A program made the position numbers and the translations under genes. Shown piece by piece: positions 23,566 to 31,755 of a stretch of DNA of 32,693 bases. Below the pieces are notes generated by a model. That model searched no databases. It had not been told where the DNA came from and worked only from the letters and a program-made list of their open reading frames with translations. Every line of letters begins with the position of its first letter. The first letter of the stretch is position 1. Source of the DNA: CAYFLR01 sp964343805 (GTDB lineage: Bacteria > Bdellovibrionota_B > Oligoflexia > CAYFLR01); contig CAYFLR010000067.1 in assembly GCA_964343805.1 (NCBI GenBank), positions 1 to 32,693 on the forward strand. Reading direction: 5' to 3'.

Positions 23566-24996
23566 ATGAAAAGGGTTATTGTACTCACCGTTCTTATATT
23601 CATCCTTTCAATTATAGTTGGTTATCAAAATTGCGGTTCTCCCTCTCCCTCGCCTTACCAACCCTATGGCATGTTAAAGAGTCAAGGGGGAAAAAGTTCT
23701 AAGCACCCAGTTGAAAAACTCGATGATTATAGAACTGCTAGACCGACCTATAAAACCGACGATCCAGCAAAGAAAATAATTCCCTATGTGGACTTGGGAA
23801 CAAATCTGAAAGTGAGTCAACTGACCACAGGTTGCAATTATACTTGCGGTCGCTTTGAAAATGGGAGTTTAAAATGTTGGGGAGGTAATGTTTCAGGATC
23901 CTTAGGCTATGGGGATGCCAAATTTAAAGGTGATAATAAAGAAAGTATGGGTGAGAATTTGCCATTCGTAGATATTGGTAAGGGAAGAACGGTTAAACAA
24001 GTTTCAGCAAGAGATACTAATACCTGTGTATTACTCGACAATAACAAAGTGAAATGCTGGGGAACATCAGAATTCTGGCCCTCAGAATTGAATGAAGCCT
24101 GTACTTATCCATCTCGTAAAGATGAATGCGAAGAAGAAAGNNNNNNNNNNTGGGTGATGAATTACCAGCTTTGGATCTTAGAACTGACAAAGATATAGCG
24201 CATGTGAGTGTTCATGGAAGATCTAGGTTATATGTTACTTTTGGTGATGGGAGTGTTTCTGTTTTAGGCGGCTTATCTGACCGTTATGGAGAGAAACCCT
24301 TTCCCTTATTACTAGCAGGTGCAGCGAAAACAAATTCCATTATTGGGGCTGGGGATATGATGTGCGCAATTCTGGAAGATGGAATAGTCCAATGTTGGGG
24401 ACCAGGAGATCTTAATTTATTCGACGATAAGCAGACTCTAAAGATAATAGACTTGGGAAGTGATAGTAAAGCCGTTCAATTGTCAGCAAGTAATGAAAAA
24501 GGATGCGCGGTCCTTTCTGATCAAAGTGTTAAATGTTGGGGGATAAATGGAGTTGGGCAGTTAGGCTTAGGAAATGTCAAGAGTCACATTGAGCCAGAGG
24601 ACATGGGAGATAATTTACCCAATTTGAATTTAGGGGGAAAGGTTAAGCAAGTTGCAGTGGGTTCCAATTTTTCTTGCGTGATCTTGCAAGACGGGACAGT
24701 GAAATGTTGGGGGAATTTAGGTTTTATTAACCCCTGGGAAAAAGAGCCTTGTTGTATTGGAGATGAAACAGAAGATATGGNNNNNNNNNNTTCAAATGGA
24801 TATAGGGTGTCATCATGCCTGCGCTGTTCTTGAAAGTGGAAAAGTTAAGTGTTGGGGAGGTGAGAATTCAATGGCTCAATGGGGAGCAGGGTATAGTGGC
24901 ACCCTACCTGATATTGAGTTTGAAGAAGCTAGGAAACGAAATGATGAGCAACTTGAAGAAGATATGAAAGCAATGTTTGGTACTCCCTATAAATAG
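23566..24996 (+). CDS. RCC1-repeat surface protein, interrupted by two assembly gaps
   Basis: A hydrophobic N-terminus ends in YQNCGSPSPSP, probably a lipid-attachment or processing site, followed by a Pro/Lys-rich stretch. At least six RCC1-like blades follow, each with a Cys, a short GD/NG turn and KCWG or similar (FENGSLKCWGG, NNKVKCWG, DGIVQCWGPG, DQSVKCWGING, DGTVKCWG, SGKVKCWGG). RCC1 propellers usually bind other proteins. Frames differ across both 10-N gaps (24141-24150 and 24781-24790), which I read as gaps of unknown length in one gene. The C-terminus is acidic and non-repeat. Confidence 0.8.
24141..24150. other. Assembly gap (10 N) in the RCC1-repeat gene
   Basis: The frame changes across it. 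It falls between repeats, where near-identical sequence can break assembly. Confidence 0.85.
24781..24790. other. Second assembly gap (10 N) in the RCC1-repeat gene
   Basis: The frame changes across it; the last blade continues after it. Confidence 0.85.
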
Positions 24997-25017
24997 GAGT
25001 TTTGCAAGAGGTGTATA

Positions 25018-25881
25018 ATGAAAAAAAAGGTAATTTGGGTTAATTTTGCTTTAGCCAGTTGTCTAATCTTATTACTGCTTTATCAAAATTGTGGTTCAAA
25101 CCAGCCAAACTCTGGGGTTAAAGGAAGTGGATATCCTGGGATGCCCTTTGGCCCGGGACCAAATCCCTCTTCTTCATCACCCTATTCAACAAAGTCGAAG
25201 AGTGATCCAAATACTCCTTCAGGTCCTGACTTGTTTGGTATTAGGAATATAAAAGCCAAACCTGGGGAAGAGCATTATGTATTTTTTAACATTAATAAAC
25301 TCCGAGATATGGGGCAGAAGTGCCATCCTGATAAGAGCATTACAACACCTTTAGCAAGGCAACGGTTGACGAGTTATTTTCCTGCGAAACTCATCGATTT
25401 AGAAACCGATGAAGAAATTAATTGTGACGGAGCTCAGATTCCAAATTATTTTAATGAAGGGGTAGAGGAAAAAAGGGTCAAAGTCCGTAGAGAGTATTAT
25501 TATAAAGGAATGAAATATGAAGGAGATTTGGATATTAGCATTACTGATATGACCTTTTTAAATCAAGGTAATGAGAAAAATTTTACACCTCTAAATTCTA
25601 TGGGGATGAGTGAAATGGACACCATTCATTTTGATAAGACCGAGCGCGGAGACCATCTGTTCTATATAAATCAATTTGAGGGTGGAACACCAAAGATCCA
25701 TGTCTATGTGGCTTGTCGCTTTATCCTCAGCTTTGAAGGTTCTGATCTAATTGGTATGGTTAAACTCAAAGAAGTGGTAAAAAATCACCTAAAAAATATG
25801 GAAAAAATTGCTGAACTGGCTAAACAAAATGGGACTCAACCTATAGATGAGGCCTGCGAACTTCCAGATGGCGAAGAGTAG
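25018..25881 (+). CDS. YQNCGS-anchored surface protein of unknown function
   Basis: The 287 residues have an N-terminal hydrophobic segment (VNFALASCLILLLLYQNCGS) ending in the same YQNCGS as the RCC1 protein 21 nt upstream. A Pro/Gly/Ser-rich linker follows (about 34-75), then a soluble domain with Cys (KCHPD, NCDGA, ACRF, ACELP). No known fold recognised. The shared anchor and close spacing suggest the two proteins are co-expressed and placed at the same site. Confidence 0.7.
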   Translation: MKKKVIWVNFALASCLILLLLYQNCGSNQPNSGVKGSGYPGMPFGPGPNPSSSSPYSTKSKSDPNTPSGPDLFGIRNIKAKPGEEHYVFFNINKLRDMGQKCHPDKSITTPLARQRLTSYFPAKLIDLETDEEINCDGAQIPNYFNEGVEEKRVKVRREYYYKGMKYEGDLDISITDMTFLNQGNEKNFTPLNSMGMSEMDTIHFDKTERGDHLFYINQFEGGTPKIHVYVACRFILSFEGSDLIGMVKLKEVVKNHLKNMEKIAELAKQNGTQPIDEACELPDGEE

Positions 25882-25885
25882 CCGA

Positions 25886-26689
25886 TCATTTTAACTTCCC
25901 ACTCTCTTTGTCCACTTGATAAGTCTTCCCTCTTTCATCTTCCAGGGCAAGAACCTCATCGCTGAATTCCAGTTTTGCAATCCATACATCTTGCACATCG
26001 GTTTCTAGCTCTTGATCATAAGTGATTTTATATACTTCCGTTTTCCATTTTACTTTCTTGGTAGAGTCTATGGTGGCAATGATAAAAGCGGTGAAATAAC
26101 ATTTATCTTTAGTATGATCCACAGAGTAAGTGATCCCGCTTTCTGTGATTTCTTTAACTTCTGGGGGAGGCTTTCTTTTGGAACTGATCAAATTGATGAG
26201 TTTGCTTGTGCAATTATCACTGTCGGAGGGAGTGGTCTCAGCCTCAGAAGTGCTCAGATTACCACTCTCCTTTAAAACTTTGTAACTGCGATTGCCTTCG
26301 GTTTCAATTATTAAGTAATCTTCAGTAGATTCTAATTTAGAAATGTAAACTTCTTGTACATCCTTCTCCATCTCTTGATTGAAGGTAATTTTATAAATCT
26401 GAGTCTTCCATTTTCTACTTTTGGTTTCCTCGTCGGTGGCTATAACATATGCAGTGAAGAAACATTTATCTTTAATATGGCTTACCGAATAAGTAACACC
26501 ATCCACCGTTAGAGGTTCAACTTCGGGAGGAGCTGCTCTTTTGGCGTTGATTAAGGAGGCTTTATCAGGGGAGCAATCCTCACTGATAGAGGCTTCTTGA
26601 TCTGTTTGTTTTTCAGATTTGGTAGCGTCACTGCAAGCAACCTGAATCATCATAAGTAGCACTAAAAAAAATCTAAAAATTGAAAGCAT
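25886..26689 (-). CDS. Lipoprotein made of a tandem duplication
   Basis: The 267 residues have a lipoprotein signal (LVLLMMIQVAC, Cys 19). Two units of about 105 residues follow, clearly copies of each other. Unit 1 has CSPDKASLINAKRAAPPEV and TYSVSHIKDKCFFTAYVIAT. Unit 2 has LINLISSKRKPPPEV and TYSVDHTKDKCYFTAFIIAT. Both have WKT-[QE]-[IV]-YKIT and end in KESG-[NK]-L. The linker between them is Ser/Thr/Glu-rich. The duplication is also visible in the DNA. No named family. It ends 4 nt from the stop of the convergent gene at 25881. Confidence 0.8.
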   Translation of the reverse strand: MLSIFRFFLVLLMMIQVACSDATKSEKQTDQEASISEDCSPDKASLINAKRAAPPEVEPLTVDGVTYSVSHIKDKCFFTAYVIATDEETKSRKWKTQIYKITFNQEMEKDVQEVYISKLESTEDYLIIETEGNRSYKVLKESGNLSTSEAETTPSDSDNCTSKLINLISSKRKPPPEVKEITESGITYSVDHTKDKCYFTAFIIATIDSTKKVKWKTEVYKITYDQELETDVQDVWIAKLEFSDEVLALEDERGKTYQVDKESGKLK

Positions 26690-26795
26690 AATTCCTCCAG
26701 GCTAGATATTTTATAAAATTATATCAAATAAAACGCGGTTATAATTTATTTTCTGATATACTCTTCTATTCCAGAACTAAATAAAGGAGTTTTAA

Positions 26796-27068
26796 ATGTC
26801 TTTAAAAATAAAAGTAGAAAAACCAAGTGATGCCAAGCTTGAATCATTAAATATTAAAGAGTGGGGGATTTGGGAAAAAGAAGAGTCCTCTTTTGATTGG
26901 GAATATGGAGAAGAGGAGAGCTGCTATATCCTAGCAGGTGATATAATTGTTAAAACAGATAGCGAGGAAGTGCATATCGGCGTGGGGGATTTTGTGACCT
27001 TTCCTGCTGGTTTAAAATGTCATTGGACCATCAATAAAGCGGTGAGAAAACACTTCAAATTTGGTTGA
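26796..27068 (+). CDS. Small cupin-domain protein
   Basis: The 90 residues are a single cupin barrel with EESCYILAGDIIVKTD and HIGVGDFVTFPAGLKCHWTI, like the cupin_3 (DUF861) group. Such small cupins are often metal-binding enzymes or sensors of small ligands. Here the metal-binding His residues are only partly present (one His before IGVGDF, one in KCHW), so metal binding is uncertain. The start follows AAAGGAG. The substrate is unknown. It is upstream of the KamA-family gene by 97 nt on the same strand. Confidence 0.75.
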   Translation: MSLKIKVEKPSDAKLESLNIKEWGIWEKEESSFDWEYGEEESCYILAGDIIVKTDSEEVHIGVGDFVTFPAGLKCHWTINKAVRKHFKFG

Positions 27069-27119
27069 TAGGTGATGACTAACACTTACCATAACCATTT
27101 TAATTTTTATTAAATTTAA

Positions 27120-27151
27120 ATCAATCATTGAAAAAAATGGATTGATATAAT
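27120..27151 (+). promoter_or_regulatory. Possible operator and -10 box before the KamA-family gene
   Basis: ATCAATC (27120-27126) and GATTGAT (27140-27146) form a 7-bp inverted repeat, extended by ATT/AAT across one bulge. Its end touches a perfect TATAAT (27146-27151). No good -35 box is visible. A regulator bound here would control the promoter. The predicted start lies only about 8 nt before the ATG at 27166, so the mRNA would be nearly leaderless, in line with the lack of a ribosome-binding site. Confidence 0.4.
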
Positions 27152-27165
27152 AATATGCGCAACTT

Positions 27166-28317
27166 ATGCCTGAGGTTATTGGGCTAAATATCCAGAAAAA
27201 TTCGGAGGTTACTGTTTTGCAACTTGGATTTGTTAATAATTTGAGGGATATAGAAGAATTAAGTGAAGAGGCGAGAAAAGAGCTTGAGAAAGTTACCAAT
27301 GTTTTTCCCTTTCATACTAATAAATACTATCTCTCCTTGATAAATTGGGAAGATCCCAATGATCCATTGAAGAAGATGATCATCCCTTCTGCGGATGAAC
27401 TCATAAATGGAGGTTCTTTAGATCCTTCTAATGAAGCTAGTTACACTAAACAAGGTGGAATTGAGCATAAATATTCACCCACAGCCTTGATACTTGCGAG
27501 CAACACCTGCGCCAGTCTCTGTCGGTTTTGCTTTCGAAAACGTCTTTTTATGAAGAATAATGAACATGCTTCACCTGATATGGAAGAGGCATTTCACTAT
27601 ATAGAAAACCATAAGGAAATCAACAATGTCTTGGTGACTGGAGGAGACCCTCTCATTCTCTCTACTCCCGCCATCGAAAAAATTCTTAAAAGATTATTAG
27701 AGATCGATCACCTTCGATTGATTAGAATCGGGACTAAAATCCCGGTGACCAATCCCTATCGGTTTATCAATGATGAGAGTCTTACTGGAATGATGTCACG
27801 GCTCGATTTAAAAGGCAAAAGCCTTGCTATTGTTACTGATATTAATCATCCGAGAGAGATCAATGAAACTGCTATTCAAGCTTTGAATATGATGAAGAGA
27901 TCAGGGGTTCAACTCTATAATCAAACTCCACTTTTAAAAGGTGTCAATGATGATCCTGAAGTTTTAGTGGAATTGATGAACTCTCTCATCTCATTAGGAA
28001 TTTCTCCCTATTACATTTTTCAATGTCGGCCCACCAAGGGGAATGCTGCTTTTGCGGTTCCGGTGGAAGAAAGCTATGCCATCGTGGAAAAAACTAAGAG
28101 TAAACTTTCCGGCATGGCCAAGAGATCACGACTCATCATGTCTCATAAGACCGGTAAAATTGAAGTGGTGGCCTTACTAAAAGACAACATAGTGTTTAAA
28201 TATCATAATGCGGCACTTTTAGAAAACCAAGGTAAGGTGATGATCTATAAAAGAAACCCCGAAGCGGTCTGGTTTGATGATTATACCGAGCTTATTGATG
28301 AGTATACTGTCGATTAA
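27166..28317 (+). CDS. KamA-family radical SAM enzyme (lysine 2,3-aminomutase-like)
   Basis: The 383 residues have the family's SAM-binding cluster CASLCRFCFRKR (C115-x3-C119-x2-C122) and NVLVTGGDPLIL, typical of lysine 2,3-aminomutase and EpmB. The pyridoxal-phosphate Lys is probably Lys 331 in SHKTGKIEV. In classical enzymes this site is PGGGGK, so the surrounding sequence has changed, and the substrate may not be lysine. Length is shorter than catabolic KamA (about 416) and longer than EpmB (about 340). No ribosome-binding site precedes the ATG. The stop overlaps the convergent gene by 4 nt. It would isomerise an alpha-amino acid to a beta-amino acid, or beta-lysylate a partner. Confidence 0.8.
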   Translation: MPEVIGLNIQKNSEVTVLQLGFVNNLRDIEELSEEARKELEKVTNVFPFHTNKYYLSLINWEDPNDPLKKMIIPSADELINGGSLDPSNEASYTKQGGIEHKYSPTALILASNTCASLCRFCFRKRLFMKNNEHASPDMEEAFHYIENHKEINNVLVTGGDPLILSTPAIEKILKRLLEIDHLRLIRIGTKIPVTNPYRFINDESLTGMMSRLDLKGKSLAIVTDINHPREINETAIQALNMMKRSGVQLYNQTPLLKGVNDDPEVLVELMNSLISLGISPYYIFQCRPTKGNAAFAVPVEESYAIVEKTKSKLSGMAKRSRLIMSHKTGKIEVVALLKDNIVFKYHNAALLENQGKVMIYKRNPEAVWFDDYTELIDEYTVD

Positions 28318-30878
28318 AAAATCAACTCAATCCCTTGAATACTTCCTCTATAATAGGCCTGGGCTCCGGTGCCTTGAGTTCCACAACTGGCGCTTGCTTC
28401 TCCACTCGCTGTAAACTTAATTTTATCTTTAGCTGTGAGTGTTTTGGGCAGGGTCACCGCGTAACTGGCTTCAGCGCCTTTTAAGGTTTCACTTCCCACT
28501 TCGGAGTCATTAACAAAAATTTTAGCCGTTCCAGAGAAGGCCACTGAGGCTGTGGATTTGATGGTGGTGATTTTACTGGTCTCCACAAATCGAATTTGCA
28601 TAGGTTTTTCTGCCTTGATGGCCTTTTCCACCGCCGATTGATCTTTTGATTTTAAAGAGGAAAGATCCAATTGGTAGTCATAAGCGAAGGTATCTTGCTT
28701 TTTATCGCTTCCAAAGCGGCAATGGTCTTTGGCTAAAGCTCCATCGGCAGAGACTTTATTAAGCGGAAGAACGTAAGAGACGAACTCTATAGGTTTATCT
28801 TTAGGTTGAAGCTCTTCATTAACGGAACTAAAATCGGTAAAATCGGTGTTAAATAGCTCTTTTGCTTTAGTGGGATCAATAGTTAGATAACCATCGTCTT
28901 TACTTTTACTTTCTGTGGTTAAAGTATGAAAAGAAAGGACATTCAAACCACTGGAGGTGCAGTTACTCATATCCACCCGTTTAATTGTTTTTCCATCAAC
29001 GCAAAATTCTTCCACTGGTACTGTAGTACAGTCATCGCTGGAAAATTTACCAATTCCGTAGACATGATCCTTGTTCAATCGAAAATGAGTTCCACACCCC
29101 ATATCGCTCATTAAGCCACTACCTGCTAGGGTCATTTCCAGGGTGTTATCGCTTAAATCAGATTCCAGATGGTAGAGTCCATATTCACTGTTGTTCTCGT
29201 TTTCCTGGTCGGTATTAAAAACAAACTGATAAACTTCCACCATTGATTTTTCTAAACGGGCCAGCAGTCCCTCTCTATCACGCCGATCCAAGGCATAGAA
29301 AATACCTTTCCGGTGGCCGATGGATTTAAATCTCTGCTCCTCTTTTCCAACTAAACAGTTGAGATAGAAATCGAAGCCAAGATCGTAGGGCTCTTTGGTG
29401 GTGAATTTTTTAGCCTCTTCATAAACACATCGACGACTCATCATATTCTCTTGTTTGAGAGGATCTAAACCTCGCTCGATAATGTTTTCAAAGAGGGTAT
29501 CATCATCATTTCCCACCGGTTGAAAAATCCGACTTTTGATCACGGTGACAGGGTCGTTGTGTTTCCAGTTCCAAAGATCGGCATAGGCATTGTTGGCATT
29601 GAGCTGAACCATTTTCAGATAATTGGCATTGGTTTTCCCGGTACCTGCATAGGTGAATTTAGGCTTGCCGGTGAGCTTACTTTGCAGGGTGTCACATTCT
29701 GAAAGTGCCACGGTGGTATCAAAAAGATCAGATAGATTGCGACACTCTTTCCAAGGTGCAGTTTCACTAATGGGTTTGCAACTATGGGCCGCCCCCATAT
29801 GAACACCTTCATAGCCAGCCGCTCCCGTATCCACCCATGATTCGGCATAAATTTTAGTTTGAGTGATCACAGCCCGGAAGCCACAATTTTGATGAGCAAA
29901 AAGATCATCCACCCCTGCATCGGCAAAAATAACAAAGCCGTCATTCTTGTTGGCCTCTAAATACTGTTGGTGAGTCCAGATATCAGTACCATCATCATTA
30001 TATCCAAAGGAGAAAATCTTGGTGGTTCCGTTAGAATCGACAGTGGCTAAACGGGTACGAATGTTATCTTGGGTTTCTAAAAGTTGCCAAACACCGTCCT
30101 TGTTACCTAAGCCAACCCAACCATGGTCGGTTTGACTGCCATGAGTAAGACCCAAATCATCAATGCATGAGAGCCATAGGGGGAAACTGAGCTCGCTCAT
30201 AATCGTGGAATCAAATGCTCCACTAATATCAGCAGGATCTTTTATAAGACAAAGAGGCTTTCTGGAACTGCTCAGATCCTCTGTCATTTCTGCGATCCGC
30301 TCATCAGATTTGGAAATGGAATTCACCACATTGACAGAATTCTCATCCTCGATATTAAAGCGCTGACAGTAAACTGTGTGGGCTAGTTTTTGTTCCGCAG
30401 TGATTCCTCCATCATAGGTGGAAAAGTCACATTTGGTAGTGGGGGCTGCTATCAAATTGGAGCTACTTGGTAAAGAGGCTTCTACATTATCCGACATATT
30501 AGGCACGGGCAAAGCTAATTGCCCCGCACTGTCCACAGAAGCAAAGCCCAGATCTCCAAACTCATTATCTACCATCCCGCTGGGTATCAAGAGGTCTAAA
30601 TCATCTTGGGCTGGGACTCCAAAGTTGAGAGTGCTCGCATTAGACTCATCAAAATCATATGAGTGACCGCCTTTAAATCCATCATCTTCATCCTCTGAAT
30701 CAGAATCCTTCTCGCTGTTATCATTGTCACTCTCATCTGATTTCTCTTTTTCATCTTCATCTATATTAAGGACGGGCTTCTCTTTTTCAGCTTCTTCATC
30801 TTCATCCTCTTCATCTTTGCTGGCATCGCAGCTCAAAATTAATAAACCCATAAGTAAAAGAAATATCCATTTAACCAT
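28314..30878 (-). CDS. Large acidic lipoprotein of unknown function
   Basis: I chose the ATG at 30878, which follows GGGAGG; an ATG 21 nt upstream is possible but less well placed. The 854 residues begin with a lipoprotein signal (LLLMGLLILSC) followed by an Asp/Glu/Ser/Lys stretch (about 20-65) that is almost purely acidic and polar. The remainder is a large soluble region with many Cys and no repeat or motif I recognise; late sequence is beta-rich (TASVAFSGTAKIFV). Such acidic stretches after the lipid Cys extend proteins away from the membrane. Its promoter is at 30925-30953. Confidence 0.75.
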   Translation of the reverse strand: MVKWIFLLLMGLLILSCDASKDEEDEDEEAEKEKPVLNIDEDEKEKSDESDNDNSEKDSDSEDEDDGFKGGHSYDFDESNASTLNFGVPAQDDLDLLIPSGMVDNEFGDLGFASVDSAGQLALPVPNMSDNVEASLPSSSNLIAAPTTKCDFSTYDGGITAEQKLAHTVYCQRFNIEDENSVNVVNSISKSDERIAEMTEDLSSSRKPLCLIKDPADISGAFDSTIMSELSFPLWLSCIDDLGLTHGSQTDHGWVGLGNKDGVWQLLETQDNIRTRLATVDSNGTTKIFSFGYNDDGTDIWTHQQYLEANKNDGFVIFADAGVDDLFAHQNCGFRAVITQTKIYAESWVDTGAAGYEGVHMGAAHSCKPISETAPWKECRNLSDLFDTTVALSECDTLQSKLTGKPKFTYAGTGKTNANYLKMVQLNANNAYADLWNWKHNDPVTVIKSRIFQPVGNDDDTLFENIIERGLDPLKQENMMSRRCVYEEAKKFTTKEPYDLGFDFYLNCLVGKEEQRFKSIGHRKGIFYALDRRDREGLLARLEKSMVEVYQFVFNTDQENENNSEYGLYHLESDLSDNTLEMTLAGSGLMSDMGCGTHFRLNKDHVYGIGKFSSDDCTTVPVEEFCVDGKTIKRVDMSNCTSSGLNVLSFHTLTTESKSKDDGYLTIDPTKAKELFNTDFTDFSSVNEELQPKDKPIEFVSYVLPLNKVSADGALAKDHCRFGSDKKQDTFAYDYQLDLSSLKSKDQSAVEKAIKAEKPMQIRFVETSKITTIKSTASVAFSGTAKIFVNDSEVGSETLKGAEASYAVTLPKTLTAKDKIKFTASGEASASCGTQGTGAQAYYRGSIQGIELIF

Positions 30879-30924
30879 CAAAAACCTCCCGGTGGGCACT
30901 TGAAATTCATCTTATTGCCTGCTT

Positions 30925-30953
30925 ATTTTACCCAAAACTAGGGAAGTTTTCAA
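30925..30953 (-). promoter_or_regulatory. Sigma-70-type promoter of the large acidic lipoprotein
   Basis: On the minus strand TTGAAA (30948-30953) and TAAAAT (30925-30930) are 17 bp apart; the start codon is about 46 nt downstream. Confidence 0.6.
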
Positions 30954-31019
30954 TGAGGGTTGAGAAATACTCTGAGGAGATGATAGGTAGTCGATATAAA
31001 GATTAATAAATGATTTTCG

Positions 31020-31048
31020 TTGAAATTTAACTAAAAACGTTGTATATG
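31020..31048 (+). promoter_or_regulatory. Tentative promoter of the secreted protein at 31080
   Basis: TTGAAA (31020-31025) and TATATG (31043-31048) are 17 bp apart. Another choice, TATAAA at 31062, would overlap the ribosome-binding site and is less likely. Confidence 0.4.
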
Positions 31049-31079
31049 ACAGAGAATATTCTATAAAAGGAGTTAATTT

Positions 31080-31670
31080 ATGAAAATTAAAATGATTATT
31101 TTGAGTTACCTATTAATTGTGCCAATTTCTCTTATTAATGCCCTCTCGTTAGAAGATTTTTGCGGGGTTTTTAAAGTGAAAAATGTGGCCGAATCTCCCT
31201 GTGGGCAAAGTGTATTAGAAATATACAAAAACTGTACCTACCGGGGAGAGTGTGGAGAAGGGATCGTGATGCACCGACGTACTGATTTGCGTAGGTTTGC
31301 CAATCCTGATCTCCTTCCCGAAGTGATCTTTTGTAATATCAATGAAGACTTAGCTCCTGATACTAATAAAAAATGTGTAATGTTTTCTGAACCTAATTAC
31401 ACCCCCATCCCTCGGGATAGATACCCCAAGAAAAAGGTTCCCAGCGGAAAAAATACCCTTTTGGACAATGTCTTATCTAAAGAGGTGATAACCTCCATGA
31501 CGGGGTCACTTTTTATGCCTTTACGGAGAAAAAACACCAAAACAACCTTGACCTTGGAAGACAACAAGATCCACTTTGAAAAAGTAGAATTTATTGAAAC
31601 CTATAACTGGCTGATGGGTTGGCAGCAAGAAGAGCCTCACATTTTAAGATGTACTTTTGAAAAAGAGTAG
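31080..31670 (+). CDS. Secreted Cys-containing protein of unknown function
   Basis: The 196 residues have a signal peptide (MIILSYLLIVPISLINALS). The soluble region's Cys pattern (DFCGVF, SPCGQS, NCTYRGECGEG, later FCN, KKC, RC) suggests disulfides outside the cytoplasm. A Pro/Lys stretch lies near 112-125 (PIPRDRYPKKKVPSG). The start follows AAAGGAG. No family recognised. Confidence 0.7.
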   Translation: MKIKMIILSYLLIVPISLINALSLEDFCGVFKVKNVAESPCGQSVLEIYKNCTYRGECGEGIVMHRRTDLRRFANPDLLPEVIFCNINEDLAPDTNKKCVMFSEPNYTPIPRDRYPKKKVPSGKNTLLDNVLSKEVITSMTGSLFMPLRRKNTKTTLTLEDNKIHFEKVEFIETYNWLMGWQQEEPHILRCTFEKE

Positions 31671-31721
31671 TAAAATCGATTTTTCTTGAGTCAAGAGTTT
31701 TTACCTAAAATATGTTAAAGT

Positions 31722-31737
31722 TGATAGATCACTATCA
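31722..31737. promoter_or_regulatory. Short inverted repeat before the edge gene
   Basis: TGATAG and CTATCA are separated by ATCA, 18 nt before the ATG at 31756. It could be a small operator, but a 6-bp repeat can arise by chance. Confidence 0.25.
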
Positions 31738-31755
31738 CTAATAAGGGAGACTCTT

